DNA of 64,000 bases from Kalaharituber pfeilii (GCA_015179045.1 WHUZ01000032.1:1-64000); one strand, 5' to 3'. Positions 33,401 to 44,480 are shown, numbered from the stretch's first letter. The notes: generated from the letters alone by a model not told the origin. Program-made: numbers and translations.

Positions 33401-36400
33401 AAGATACTCAAGCATACATGTAAACTGTGACAGCCCAGCAGTGCTTTTTAGGAAATACTCGGGTTTGATGAGTAACTAAATCCGAAACATTTTAAACTCG
33501 TTTATCAACGTTAGCGTTATCAACAATTCTACAATTACCGGTATGTCCCGGTGCCAGATTTAATGTCAATGGGAGACTCACAAGTAGCGACATCAAATCG
33601 ATTGTGCCTTGATTGGGGAGCTCTTGCTTGTTTGGGATCCTCTGTGTCAACAGAATGTCATGGCAGATGCTAAGTTGCTTGTCCCACTGCTTCACCCAGG
33701 GAACCGTTGCGAATTTCCCACCGGTCGATATCACCGACTCGGGTAAAACCTTGCTTGCGTCCAAAGCCTCCATCAATTTTTCTGCTTTGATGCTTCTGTA
33801 GATCTCGCTGAGAAACTCATCGCTACTTGGGAGCCACGACCATGCTGCATCCCTTTGAAGTGAAAATTCAAGGACGTCCTCTAGTCTTCCCGCCAGAACC
33901 AACCGTGCAATCCCGTCTTGATATTCGCCTCTGGAGATACAGAACTGAAGTAGTTCCTCATAGAAACCAAAGCTTTCCAGAAATTCCTTTTTTTCTTCGG
34001 GGGTCTTGAAAAGATTGAAGGCTTTCTCCAGCAGATGGCTACCTATTGTTGTGTCAGGCTGTCGTGCATGAAGGTTACACCCAGTTGCATATGACTTTCG
34101 TTCCGCATTATCAATACTATCACCGCCCATATGGCTACAAAAGTCTCGACCTGTTAGTACAGTACACCGCAAAGCAACGCTTAGTGCTTGACTTAGGATT
34201 GCTATTACACACCGTGTTAATCCTTCTATCACACTCTCATAATGTTTCGCCTTATACAGCGCACTCAGGGCTCGACTCGGGAGGCCTGCTGCGTAGTATT
34301 CCTCTGCTGCTTTCTCAACATATAGTACACCTGCTTTTTCAAAAAGACCTGCTGCGCGCTCATGATGCTTTTTTGTGGACCACAAATCTAACACAGTCAT
34401 TAGCGGGTTGGGTCAGTTCCTGAATCGAGCACAAGTAAACGAAAAACATGACATTCACGTACTTGCAGCCTCAACATATTCTCCCAAGGCCTCTAAACAA
34501 CCTGCGGCCTTTTCCAGCATCTCGAGTTCTCGGAACAGTTTCGCAGCCTCCTTGAACGATCTGCGAAAAGAATGTAGTTCCCAGTTTGCTCTAAGTTCAC
34601 GGCCAGTCTGTTCAAAGATACAAGCGTTTGCCCACTTGATATTGCGTTCATCTCCAGCATTCTCGAAACACTGGAGTGCCTAGTGAGATAAATTGAAAAG
34701 TAAGCGCTCATATGTACAAGCCATCCAGAATCTGGAATATCATACCCGATCAAACAGTTCGTTGTCCATGCACTGACGGCCTGTACGATTCCAGTCCTCT
34801 GTGGTGGTACAAGTAATTGGGCGTAAAGTATCTGCAAGTCTGGGAAGCTGTGGGAAGGTTAGTCTCGCGTTGGTACAGGCCAATGTAATCGTCACATGGA
34901 GGCATTTCGATAATGATGGCTTGCATGACTCACATTGCAGTGATCTATGTTTTGAACGTCAACCAGGGGTTCTTGTAATTTCGACAATAAATCCAACATG
35001 CTTGGTGTGGAGCTTTCAAGAATCCACAGTCGGTTACGAGGACGGGTGACTGCAACATAGAGATTCTGTGCTGAAGTGAGCAATGGCAGGTAAACCAAAT
35101 AAAATTTCACATGATACGCACTCTGAGTTCAGAACATATGATCTACTCCTGGTCAGCTGCAGCTGTCGAAATTTTCTTTATAGGAACGGCATACCATGTT
35201 GTTCGCTGCATAGCTATGATTCACCCCCTCGGGTAGTAGTTGTTCCAGCGTGCGCATTTCCGCCGAGCACGGGCTTGACTGAAAGAAGTTGTAAAGGAAG
35301 ACATCGTCATATTCCATCCCTTTACTCTCAAGGATGGTATATACTATCCTATTGCTTCCTAAGAGTGATTTCAGATGGGAGCGGGTCCCATCATCGCGTA
35401 CAATAACGACTTGCTTATTTGAACTTATTGAAGTAGCCTCCTGAGGCTGGTTGTTTCCAATGTAAGTAAGCGTGCTAACCTGTACCAGGAGCTCTGTGAC
35501 TTTTGCCCCGACTTTATGTAAGGTAAGTCAGAGTCTATGAGAGAAGTAGTATCGAAGTAGTACAAACCAAAAAAAATAGGCTTAGGCCCAGTCACTTGAC
35601 CGATCTCCGGAGAAAGTTTATCTACCATCGTGGGAAAGCCTAGAGAATGATTAGCCCATGCGAGGCGAGTTATATTTTGAGTACCTCTCCGTGAAGTGGT
35701 AGAATTAAGGGCTGTGTACCTTTCCATAGTAAGTTCATTACAAATGAAGCAAATGATAGAATCCCTTGATGCGAGCGATAATTACGCGACAACTTGAACA
35801 GCATTGGCTTCGCAAGTTGAGGATCAGCTTTTGAGTAGTGTTCAAAGAACAGAGCCTTGATATTGTTAAAACGGAATGCGGAGTCGTTGGATATACATTG
35901 TGCGCTGTCTCCGGCTAATCAAGTGTCAACAAAGCCAGTGGCCCAATAACATACTGACGATTTGTTGACTTACCAAAATGTATTCCACGGGGGTCCTGAA
36001 TAATATGAAGGAAGAGTTCAAGTTCGAGTGGACGTTGGTCTTGAACTTCTGTGCATTTCGCTTTGACATTAGCACGCAGTTAGCAATGAATTCATTAGAA
36101 ATTTTTGTCCTTACCGTCTACATAAATTTCCTGAACTATATTCCTCAAAGTTTTTGTCAAACCATTGCTTGTTATGCTGTGAAGGATACTTATCATCCGG
36201 TCCATTGCATCATGATGACCGTGTTGTCTCTTGCTACTTTCGTATTGGGAGTACAGGTCAAATAATACTTCCCTTTCAGCAGTAGTTGGAAACGCAGGGG
36301 CAAGGCTGGAGCTTCTTGTGATATACTCGTCTCTTGAAAGTGGTTTCAGTCCATTCTGCATCGAAGCAGCACCTTTTATTACCCCCATTATTTCTGAGAA

Positions 36401-38880
36401 GACAAGATTAGCTTCTAAGTGGCGTCCGATGGCCCTAGTATATCTAAACTTTGGCCAGTAGACAGCTTTGAAAAACTGGAAATCAACAAAGTCTCCAATA
36501 CTGCTACGGTCAGCGATGGCAAAGTTTTGCCTATCGTTCTCTCTACATCGCTTTTCAGCCTAAGCACTTATAGGGAACTTGAAGGAAATTACCTGATGGT
36601 GTTTTCCACCAGTTTTAAGAAGTAAGTGAATGTGCAGACCAAGGGAAATCCGTTCCGCTTTAATGTGAAAAGGCTCTTGGTGGTTTCTTCAGAGGTGCCG
36701 TCCCAACGGTCTGGCTCATCTTCTATTGAAGGATTCTGGTTTTCCACTTCGTTGATGAGCTGCGCTCGGATAAGGGCATGAAGTTCTGTGTGCAATTTTT
36801 CAGCCAGGGTTTTGGATCGGGTCACTAATACCTGTAGAAAACTCCAGTTAGTCAATGCAGAGAAGGATATTGGCGTTATCGCGTGTTTTCCCATGGATTG
36901 ACGAGGAACATACTTGACGAACATAATCCTTATCCTCGTCTACGCGGCTGGCAAGGTATCGGCTTAGTAGCTTGTATAAGAGGCATGTGGTTTTCCCTGT
37001 CCCACTTCGGCCTAAAATAAAAGCAGCCGTTTCAGAGTGCTTGATGATGGCCACTTCCGTTGAACTGAGATCAAAGGGAAACACTGCATCTTCATTTTGG
37101 TAGCGAAATATGTTATCAAAAATACAGGTCGTGAGGGTGTGGAATTTGCCTATGAATTTGGTTAGAGGCTAGGACAGTTCAAGAAATGTTCCACTAAAGT
37201 TGGTTCTATACTTGTGATGAGAAGATTTAAGTTAATCTCTTTCTCCTCCGGTGGGTTGCTCTGTGGCACTGGATGTGGTAGATCATCATCGATAGAGGGG
37301 AAGAATTCTGGAACCTTGATCCCGTTGACTTTATCCACTTTGTTGACTTTACACCTGGCGACTCGGGCTGCATTCCAATGACGTTGTGTTTTTGCTACGG
37401 TTTCAGCAGCATCCGAAATCTGTGCAGCCAGAGTTGAAAGTAATATGAAATTAGTTTTTGGCCTCTGCAAATATTGATCTTGAAGTCTATGGCTGAAGAG
37501 CATATAATACCTCTTTCCAATCTCCAATTCTCCAAACTTGTTTGTCAATTAGCAACAGTCTATGCACGCTGACATAGAAGTGTAAGCATACCTCTGACAA
37601 CCTGAGACTGGGCGTGATATCTAGGGTTGTAGGCGCTGTCAACCTGCCAAAGGATTCGCCCATTGCTCCCATAACTGGCAAAGAATAGACGGACTTTGAA
37701 CTTTAGTGGGTTTGGGAAAGGCCGAGCAACCGATTTTCGGACCCAGTCACCTGTGGACAGGTCTTCCAGCTTGGCCCAAACAGATTCAAAATTACCTCGC
37801 GTGTTTTATTAGCTGCATATCATGGAGAACAAAAGGACTCTAATCTCACCTTTTGATTTGGAAGTTTCCAAGTCTTTCAAAGCTTGACCGGACAGCAGAA
37901 TTTTCCAAAGACCAAGGTCATCGCCTATTAGAGGATCTTGACGGTCCAAGACATCTGTTCCGATTACAGAGGCGCTCTGCTGGCCTGCGCTGAGATGTGT
38001 AGCAGGATATGTTGCTGTGGGTACAAAGGAAGCTTGGGAAGGCGAGTCACTGAATCTGGTAAAACACAAACGGCACGGCATTGAACTGCAAAGCTTTGTC
38101 AATATGGAAGCAGTAACCTGGATGTTAGTATGCAGCAAAGCAGCAGCCCTGATTTCCTCCCACTCCTCCAATGTCGTTTGTAGGCCGTGGTTTCCGATAC
38201 ATGCCATGCATGAACTGGCAACAACCTCTGTCCAGGATTTTAGAGTGACGGCATTTGGGTGTTGAATACACAAAACACGAATCCACGGTAGCAGAAAATG
38301 TGAGCTCCTTTCACAGGATATAATCTTTCCTAAGAAAGCCGGCCGGTCACAAAGCAGAGCCGCAATACGTCCTAAGTGTTCCGGATGGGCAATTTCCAAC
38401 GTGCTGACTGTCAGGTCGAACAACGATTCTCTATTCCGAAGATGACTAAAGCTGGGTGATATCAAAACAGAGATCAAGTGCTCTGTAATGATGTCTCCGA
38501 TGTTCTTCATCTTCTCGAAGGCTTTAGAATCTCTCCCCAAAAACTGTGGTATACGATTGAGGAATCGGCATAGCCGACCTGCGTATTCGTCAAAACCGTG
38601 AATGAACTTTTGATGTTCGGGTGTATTCGTCGTTAGACAAGAAAGTTGGGTTGGATGTGATCGTAAGGATTCGTAGGCCCTATGCCATGCGATTGGCCTG
38701 TAGTCCTCCTTGTCGAGTATGTATCTGATAAAGGCGGTGTACCCCTCGGTGTCCATTCTGTCGAATTCTGGTTGACCAATTTCCTTTCGGCAAGTGAACC
38801 TGTTTGATTGGATGAGTGCGTCGAGTGGAGATATATCGATAGTGGAGTCAGATGAACTGCTGAGCTGGTGAGTTAAAGAT
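30431..38880 (-). CDS. TRANK1-like UvrD-family helicase with TPR and IQ-like repeats
   Basis: A very large multi-exon minus-strand gene (over 2,000 residues; many introns of about 60-75 nt). The N-terminal region begins in or before IDISPLDALIQSNRFTCRKE. Helicase motifs follow in order: Walker A AFILGRSGTGKTTCLLYKL (near 37000), VLVTRSKTLAEKLH, FAGDSAQCISNDSAFRF (near 35880), KLSRNYRSH, ILESKGMEYDDVFLYNFF, and motif VI LYVAVTRPRNRLWI (near 35040). Then TPR-like helices (LYKAKHYESVIEGL, ERAAGLFEKAG; 34700-33500), and a C-terminal region with IQ-like repeats encoded by separate mini-exons (31200-30870), ending SSEMFPPSMIS. The order matches fungal TRANK1-like proteins: UvrD/SF1 helicase then TPR. 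The first ATG is uncertain: 38756 is an in-frame ATG, but an open extension reaches a CACCAG acceptor at about 38880 with a CTAAC branch site just upstream, so an upstream first exon probably exists. Confidence 0.85.
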
Positions 38881-38882
38881 AG

Positions 38883-39260
38883 GTGTTAGTATCGCCCGAA
38901 GGACTGTTGATGGTTTGTACCTCGATTCGTATATTTCAATATGGGATAGCAGTGACCAAGAGACTGGGGAATGTTTGGAAGTGGTTGGAGGTGGATAATG
39001 AATTGGGCATGAAGATCGCTGGGGCTCGATGGCTGTTGAAGGAAGAGAGGAGCGAGGGAAAGGCGACTAGTTCTGTTGTTGTTTACCTGGAGGGGCAGGT
39101 AGGATTAGTCAGTCAAATACCAGAGATTCTGGGCATCGGTGGAAAGAAGTACAGATGGGATGCGTATGAGTGGGATAGGGGAAGGAGAGATAAGGGAAAG
39201 GGCCTGGTGAAGGCCGGGCAGGTGGATATGGTTAGGGAGGACGCAATGGAGACTGACTGA
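38883..39260 (+). pseudogene. LINE ORF1/gag-like fragment
   Basis: A 125-residue frame contains GARWLLKEERSEGKATSSVV, then VYLEG, then YRWDAYEWDRGRR. This G-A-R-W-L...S-S-V-V-V-Y...Y-E-W-D-R pattern recalls the nucleic-acid-binding ORF1 proteins of fungal Tad-type LINEs. No zinc knuckles follow. It abuts the 5' side of the helicase gene, so it may have replaced or be overlapping its first exon. Assignment is by motif resemblance only. Confidence 0.45.
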
Positions 39261-39337
39261 GAACCCATTGTGTGAGCAAACGCTTGGACCACTTACTATC
39301 TGCACCTTGTTCACCTGCAGCCACGGTGAGGCCATGT

Positions 39338-39400
39338 TTTTTTTTTTTTTTTTTTTAATATGTCACGTGACCCCGCGTGCAGCTGTTGGCCATGGCAGGG
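39338..39400 (-). mobile_element. Tail-only retroposon, family B
   Basis: Poly(T) followed by AATATGTCACGTGACCCCGC and the rest of the family B stem-loop complement, nothing more. Target duplication CGGTGAGGCCATGT at 39324-39337 and 39401-39414 (perfect 14 bp). The insert begins at the first base of the stem (CCCTGCC in sense orientation). Confidence 0.85.
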
Positions 39401-39494
39401 CGGTGAGGCCATGTAGATAAGCAGATAGCTAGGCAGGATGGGTGATCCGGCCCACAATCTGGTGTCACAGACCTGCCTCCGGGTAATAAAGGGG

Positions 39495-39562
39495 TCCTGC
39501 CATAGGCTCAGAGCCTGTATGCGGGGTACGTGATCAAAAAAAAAAAAAAAAAAAAAAAAAAG
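39495..39562 (+). mobile_element. LINE 3' end, family B variant
   Basis: TCCTGCCATAGGCTCAGAGC followed by CTGTATGCGGGGTACGTGATC and about 25 A. A family B stem-loop variant with GGCT/AGCC apical pairing. The 5' boundary and target duplication were not identified, so it may be longer than a tail. Confidence 0.65.
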
Positions 39563-40046
39563 GATATTGCAATAACCAGGCAGCTGTGGGTTCTAGCTGT
39601 TGTTCACGTGACCATTCAGGCCACCAGTGTTGTATCGGCAGGAGGCTTGAATCAAATGCACATCTGTGGTTTAGCTGCGACGCCATACGTGGCATAAGAC
39701 AGTAATGTGTCTTCAGCGTTGGCAACCATCTGAATACAGGTATCTTATGTATTTTCAACGTGAGGCACGAAGTACCCATAGGAAGGGCAGGCAAGGTGAA
39801 GTATATGTAGTCCTCAAATAAGACAGTACCCATTCACAAGCAAGTACCGCGAATAAGACAGTATTTTAGAGGGCTGATGGACTGCACGTCGACCATAAGA
39901 CAGCATTCTTATTCGTGGATTAATACGGTAATTTGATTTTGACCAGTGGAATTAGGAATTATGACTGCGTTGGAGAGCAAACTTAGGTGCGTTTGCAGAG
40001 CCCACATTCTTGCATAATGTATGTGGCAGGCCGTTTGCTAAGGATA
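39563..40046. other. Gene-free stretch
   Basis: Contains inverted TAAGACAGTATT / GAATAAGACAG-type motifs around 39810-39930 that look like the end of an old TIR element (GAATAAGACAGCATTCTTATTCG-like pairing). No gene recognised. Confidence 0.4.
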
Positions 40047-40250
40047 CTAGCCGAAAAAATAAGTATCGAGACAGGGGACCAATGCATAGTATGCGCTATG
40101 CAGTATTTGGTATAAACTAGCATATTTTCGTATGCTTGGTGTGGATGTCCATAAGACTAGTCCAAATTTCGTGACTGTGTCTAAATTTTATTATATCAGA
40201 AGTATCCGGAGCTGACATAATGAATTTGGGTCCTTATACTAGTATTACCA
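40047..40250. mobile_element. Partial end of a family Q element
   Basis: About 200 bp matching the left end of the element at 18071-19389 (CTAGCCGAAAAAATAAGTAT, GCGCTATGCAGTATTTGGTA, GACATAATGAATTTGGGT), preceded by TA. The other end is absent, apart from a few GGCTGTTTCGG-type units at 41336-41385. Confidence 0.7.
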
Positions 40251-40340
40251 ACATGATAGGTGTTAAGACTCCAAGACTACTTTTAGGGGGCAGCTGGTCT
40301 AGATCTTTTCTGTAACGGAGGCGGTAAACGCAGAGAGTTA

Positions 40341-41182
40341 CTGTAATCCACCACAACCCGACGTGCACCACGTCCCGACGCACGTTTTACACCAAAACTG
40401 ACCGCGCGCGACTAAACATATATCTCAACCACCAGAATAGAATTTTGTATGCAACTTGTAGAGCAGTTAAATTAAGGACTATTCTTCATATTCCACACCT
40501 TAGCTTCTTCAGATATGTTGCTTTGAAGGGATTTATGATTCATGAAATTCTTACCATAAATTGGCATAAGCTTGGCATATTTTTCGCTGTGATATCACTA
40601 GTATTGAATTCCACTTATCACACCTGAAGTAAATTTGACGAAAGCAGTAGGACACTTGAATATCAATATTTTATCTTATTCAAAGATGTGAGAAGCACAC
40701 CAAGAAAACCTCTCAAGAAGTGGTGGAGTTATTCACAAAATTCATTTTCTCATAGAAACTGTATGCAATAATTGTATAGGAAAACTATCTGAAATGGCAA
40801 TTTGATGTATAAATTAGGCATTAAACAATATTAAGCCAATTGAAGCACTAATTGACAAGAGGCCTATTGAGGAGACTCTCTAGCCACAATTCTATAACCA
40901 TTATGGTGAGCGTTGAAGAGAAGTTGTGCATTCTACCCTCCAGTTCACTTTGTATGGGAATTCCATAAAAATGCATGCCAAGACATCAATGAAAGACTCA
41001 TGGTGCCATTAATCAACCACAATGTCTTTCAGTGCAAATAGAGGGATTAAAGGTGAAGAATAACCCTTTATTTATTTCTCCTGAAGAGCGCATACAAAAT
41101 TCTATTCTGGTGGTTGAGATATATGTTGTCGCGCATGCACAGTTTTGGTGTAAAACATGCGTCGGGTTGTGGTGAAAGACAG
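40341..41182. mobile_element. TIR element of about 840 bp, TA target
   Basis: The left end CTGTAATCCACCACAACCCG and the right end complement CTGTCTTTCACCACAACCCG are inverted repeats continuing for about 100 bp (ACACCAAAACTG, CATATATCTCAACCACCAGA). TA lies at 40339-40340 and 41183-41184. The flanking host sequence corresponds to an uninterrupted relative at about 43160-43220. No transposase was found. Confidence 0.75.
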
Positions 41183-41198
41183 TACCGTCTGCCAGGCC

Positions 41199-41320
41199 AA
41201 AAAGACACTTGACTAGCGGTGCTCGCTAGTCCTCTGCGTAGCTCATATAGCACTCATTTATGCGACTGCGACGTCGCATATCGCCTGCATCTACCGACCG
41301 CCCGCCTACGGTTGCAGTGA
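41199..41320 (+). repeat. Dispersed repeat with internal hairpin (ACACTTGACTAG repeat)
   Basis: About 110 bp: ACACTTGACTAGCGGTGCTC, then GCTAGTCCTCTGCGTAGCTC and ATATAG, then a GCGACTGCGACGTCGCAT segment. The pair GACTAG..CTAGTC forms a small stem. Related copies lie at 2405-2540 and 43204-43316 and, inverted and partial, at 44395-44480. Family unknown. Confidence 0.65.
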
Positions 41321-41496
41321 GCCTGTAACATTTTCCAAGGCTGTTTCGGTGGCCGTTCCGGAGGTTGTCATGGAGGCTGTTGCTATACTATCATGCTTGC
41401 TATACATTGACCACGAGTTTAGGATGCAGTATGCAAGCGGTACCATTACCATGCTACTATATTAATAACATGCTTCGTTCGGGGTCCTGGTGTATA

Positions 41497-42270
41497 TGGT
41501 GCCGGAAGTCAAGAGCGGACATATTGTAACATTGCCAGCCCGCATTAGTAAGCAGCACCATATGTGTCAATTTGCTGGTAAGAATTGTGAGCAATCGCAC
41601 TTTTCAGCCCCTGACGGTCGCTTACACGGTCGCAATCTACTGTGCACGTCGTTTACTAGCAAATGAGCGAGATTTCAGAGAGCAAAAGGGTAAGTTACAA
41701 GAAATGATTGAGGCACAGGGGCATATTGTTTTATTTTACCCTCGATTTCATTGTGAATTGAATTTTATAGAGCTATTTTTGGGTGCAGCAAAAAAATATA
41801 CTCGTGAGAACTGTGAGTATTCTTCAGCAGGTTTACGGGAAACTATACCCAAGGCTCTTTTTTCTATTTCAGATATCTCTATTTGGCGTTATTATAATAA
41901 GTGCCTCCGTATTATGCAGGCATATAAAGATGGCCATCAATATGGTACAGAGGCCTCTGAAAATCATGTATATTAGAGCCACAGGCGGGTACGAGAAGGG
42001 GGAGCCTTTGATGACTAATCCATTTTTGTATGAGGCTTGGCATGTAACATCTGGCAGATTTGCTAACAAAGTAAAAAACTTTGAACCTTATCAGTTTTAC
42101 AACGAATAAAGATTTCGCCATGAAAAAAATCATAGAGTGATAGAGCGTCTCAAATACTATCGATTTTTGATATTTCTACCTTAATTCATGTCATGTTGTG
42201 GTTGTTGATAGGTTTTGCGATGGGTTGGTTGTATCGCAATTTTCATGTCCGCTTTTAACTTCCGGCACCA
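41497..42270. mobile_element. Tc1/mariner-like element, family MA copy 2
   Basis: 774 bp with TIRs TGGTGCCGGAAGTCAAGAGC / complement, flanked by TA (41495-41496, 42271-42272). It encodes the last third of a DDE transposase: GHIVLFYPRFHCELNFIELF, with the probable catalytic Glu in NFIE, then the KYTRENCEYSSAGLRETIPK segment and CLRIMQAYKDGHQYGTEA. The N-terminal DNA-binding and first catalytic Asp regions are missing, so it is non-autonomous. Confidence 0.85.
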
Positions 42271-42633
42271 TAAGTTAGAGATTGAGTAAAAGTTGTTTCT
42301 ATCTACTTATAAATTAATCTTCGAAAAATCGCTAATGGAATACATGACTAATCAAGGACCACCTAACTGCACAACCAGAACCCGTTGCAATCTCAGTTAG
42401 TTTTGGTCCAATTCCATGTAAAGTGCTTTTTTCTTTTGATTTTGCAGCTCCGGTCTTTCTCTAACTTAACGTGGCATCTCTCTGAAGGTAATTTTGCTTT
42501 TGCATGTACTTAATCAATACCTCTGTCTCAATTTTGTACTCTCGCCTTCGGTTATAAGTTTTGTCACGTGCCGTTAAGGTATGTGAAAAAGCTTGTTGCT
42601 GATCGCCACATGACGTCAGTGCCATGAAAGTCT

Positions 42634-42690
42634 TTTTTTTCTTTGATGTTCACATAACCCCGCGTACAAGCTCCGAAGCCTATGGCAGGG
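42634..42690 (-). mobile_element. Old tail-only retroposon, family B variant
   Basis: A short T-run, GATGTTCACATAACCCCGCG, and the rest of a diverged family B stem-loop complement ending CCTATGGCAGGG. Flanks are only weakly similar (CCATGAAAGT / CAATGAAGTT), so the duplication is doubtful. Confidence 0.5.
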
Positions 42691-42904
42691 AACAATGAAG
42701 TTTTGTCGCTGATGACGTATGCACATACGTACCTCTACTAAGAGTAAACAATTGGATGTTCAACTGAGCGCAAGGAGCTAGTATGTTTCTAAACTTGTTG
42801 TATTTTTGTATTTGAAACTTGGATTTTTCAAAATGGGCCAAAACTTGGACGTTTGTATGATCTTTTGCTGTCTTTTATTTGTTTTTTTCTCCATCCCGAA
42901 AAAA

Positions 42905-43080
42905 AATTAAAGAGTTGTTAACAGATCAGGAACGTAGCGTAACGTTTACGGACGGACCTATTACCGTATTCACTCACTTAAGAGGTAAAACACAAACGCG
43001 CGCTAGTTCGGTCTTGGCAGAACTTCAGGCGCTATTAATCGCGCTAGCGCTCTCTTTGGTGCAATATTGGTATTACTAAG
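42905..43080 (+). pseudogene. RNase H-like fragment
   Basis: An open frame contains FTDGP, then RASSVLAELQALLIALALS. The TDG..AELQALLxAL spacing recalls a retroelement or stand-alone RNase H; the remaining catalytic parts are absent. The following segment (42957-43001) is repeated in inverse orientation near 44395-44450, so it may lie in an element arm. Confidence 0.4.
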
Positions 43081-43203
43081 TACAGGAATGCAGTAGTAGT
43101 AGTTTCATGCCAGGACCCTCTGGCTGCTTAAAATCTCCAGCTTATCCATTATCTCTACTCTGTAATGGAGGTGGTAAACGCAGAGAATTATCACCCGCCA
43201 GAC

Positions 43204-43316
43204 CAAAAGACACTTGACTAGTGATGCTTGCTAGTCTTCTACGTAGCTCATATAGCTATTGTGCGACTGCGACACATTGCGCATTTCATTTTTGCGTCTT
43301 CCACCCAGTGACCCCG
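43204..43316 (+). repeat. ACACTTGACTAG repeat, second downstream copy
   Basis: Same order of blocks as the copy at 41199: ACACTTGACTAGTGATGCTT, GCTAGTCTTCTACGTAGCTC, ATATAG, GCGACTGCGACAC. It is preceded by GGTAAACGCAGAGAATTATC, the uninterrupted version of the site into which the 40341-41182 element inserted elsewhere. Confidence 0.65.
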
Positions 43317-43350
43317 TATATCATTACTCGTATATTACCCTTTGGGCTAT
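43317..43350 (-). mobile_element. Decayed family A LINE tail
   Basis: ATATCATTACTCGTATATTA followed by CCCTTTGGGCTATGACAAGA is a diverged complement of the family A stem-loop without a poly(T). The inner pairing GCCC/GGGT is mostly kept. Confidence 0.5.
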
Positions 43351-43411
43351 GACAAGATTAACTACAAAATAAAGGAATAAAGATACACAGTAAAATAGCA
43401 TACCATGCTCT

Positions 43412-43468
43412 GTTCTCGTGCCCAGACACTCTTATTTAAGCGTGCCAAGAGAGTCTGGGCACGAGAAC
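43412..43468. repeat. Near-perfect 57-nt hairpin
   Basis: GTTCTCGTGCCCAGACACTC followed by a 13-nt spacer region and GAGTCTGGGCACGAGAAC gives a stem of about 20 bp. A third partial copy (GTTCTCGTGCCCAAACTCTG) lies at 43613. It could be two element ends brought together, or a fold-back remnant. Confidence 0.7.
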
Positions 43469-43519
43469 ATTCTGCCACAGTAAGGAAATTTATTTATTTT
43501 ATTTTATTTTTTTTTAGGC

Positions 43520-43700
43520 CGTCCTGGACTGGCCTGGACCGTGAAATTCTGGGCCTGGCCGTCCAGGCCAACTAGGCCGGTCCTGGCCCGGGCCAACTAG
43601 GCCAGTCCTAAGTTCTCGTGCCCAAACTCTGGCCAGTCCAGACTATTCAGGCCAGCCCAGGCAACTCAGGCCAATTAAACGAATCCTTCCACAGCTATCC
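43520..43700. repeat. GGCC-rich palindromic repeats
   Basis: Repeated motifs such as GGCCAACTAGGCC, GGCCGTCCAGGCC and CAGGCCAGCCCAGG alternate with short spacers, giving many overlapping small palindromes. It may be the interior of the element ending in the hairpin at 43412. Confidence 0.55.
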
Positions 43701-43816
43701 AGGTAAATTAAGGCCAGCGTTTACCAGATTGTTTGAGTATTTAAATGAGTAAAATCTTCCATATATCTGGAATTTTCAACAGCAGCGGTCTATGGCTTTT
43801 GTCAAGTATGTATCAC

Positions 43817-44064
43817 GCGACATGGGAAAGGATTGGAAAAGAAAGGCGGAGAATGGGGAGGAGTATGACGTTTTAGAGAATTTCTTCGCTGGGGTCAAGT
43901 TCTAGAAGGTAGGGGAGCGGGGGGTCAATTTCTAGAAGCTAGGAGAGCGGGGGCGACGGCGCGTGGGGGCCATGTACGTAGAGAGTTAGTTTAGCCTGTC
44001 TCCGGGCTATGAGGGCTTGCCCAGGGACCCTGCCATGGCCAAGTGCTACAAGCGGGGTTATGTG

Positions 44065-44095
<31 letters not shown>
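43817..44095 (+). mobile_element. LINE 3' end, family B, longer copy
   Basis: 279 bp with perfect 13-bp target duplication AAGTATGTATCAC at 43804-43816 and 44096-44108. It ends in the family B stem-loop (CCCTGCCATGGCC..GCGGGG) and poly(A). The 3' UTR part has a local duplication of a TCTAGAAGgTAGGgGAGCGG unit. This shows what normally precedes the family B tail. Confidence 0.85.
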
Positions 44096-44100
<5 letters not shown>

Positions 44101-44394
44101 TGTATCACACTTTATATTCAAGTATATATACTAACAAATATTTTAGAAATGATGGACCTTCCAGACGATACAACAGATGGGACTCAATCCTTCAATGATG
44201 ATACCTAATGGGCAACTGTCAATTACTGATAGTGGAAATATCCAGGACTATTAAAATCTAATAGTCTCCTACTTCAGCTCTCAGACCCTTCATAATATCA
44301 GTCTCCGTGGTAGTGAGGTTAGCATCGCGGTAATTCGGGGATCATCACGTGTCCTTCCGTAATACACGCACACTGGCGCTAAGAGGCTTGCCAA

Positions 44395-44480
44395 GACCAC
44401 CATAGCGCGCGCTTGTGTTTTACCTCTTAAGTGAGTGAATATGATACGGGCTACGTAGAGGACTAGCGATACTCATAGGG
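44395..44480 (-). repeat. Partial inverted copy of the ACACTTGACTAG-associated repeat
   Basis: The complement contains GCTAGTCCTCTACGTAGC and then CACTCACTTAAGAGGTAAAA, CACAAGCGCGCGCT, matching 42963-43005 and part of the dispersed repeat. With 42957-43001 it could form the arms of one larger fold-back element. Confidence 0.45.

Noticed and set aside
30431..38880. Separate small genes for each minus-strand open frame
   Set aside because: The frames read in order as one helicase-TPR-IQ protein with short introns between them, matching a known fungal architecture.
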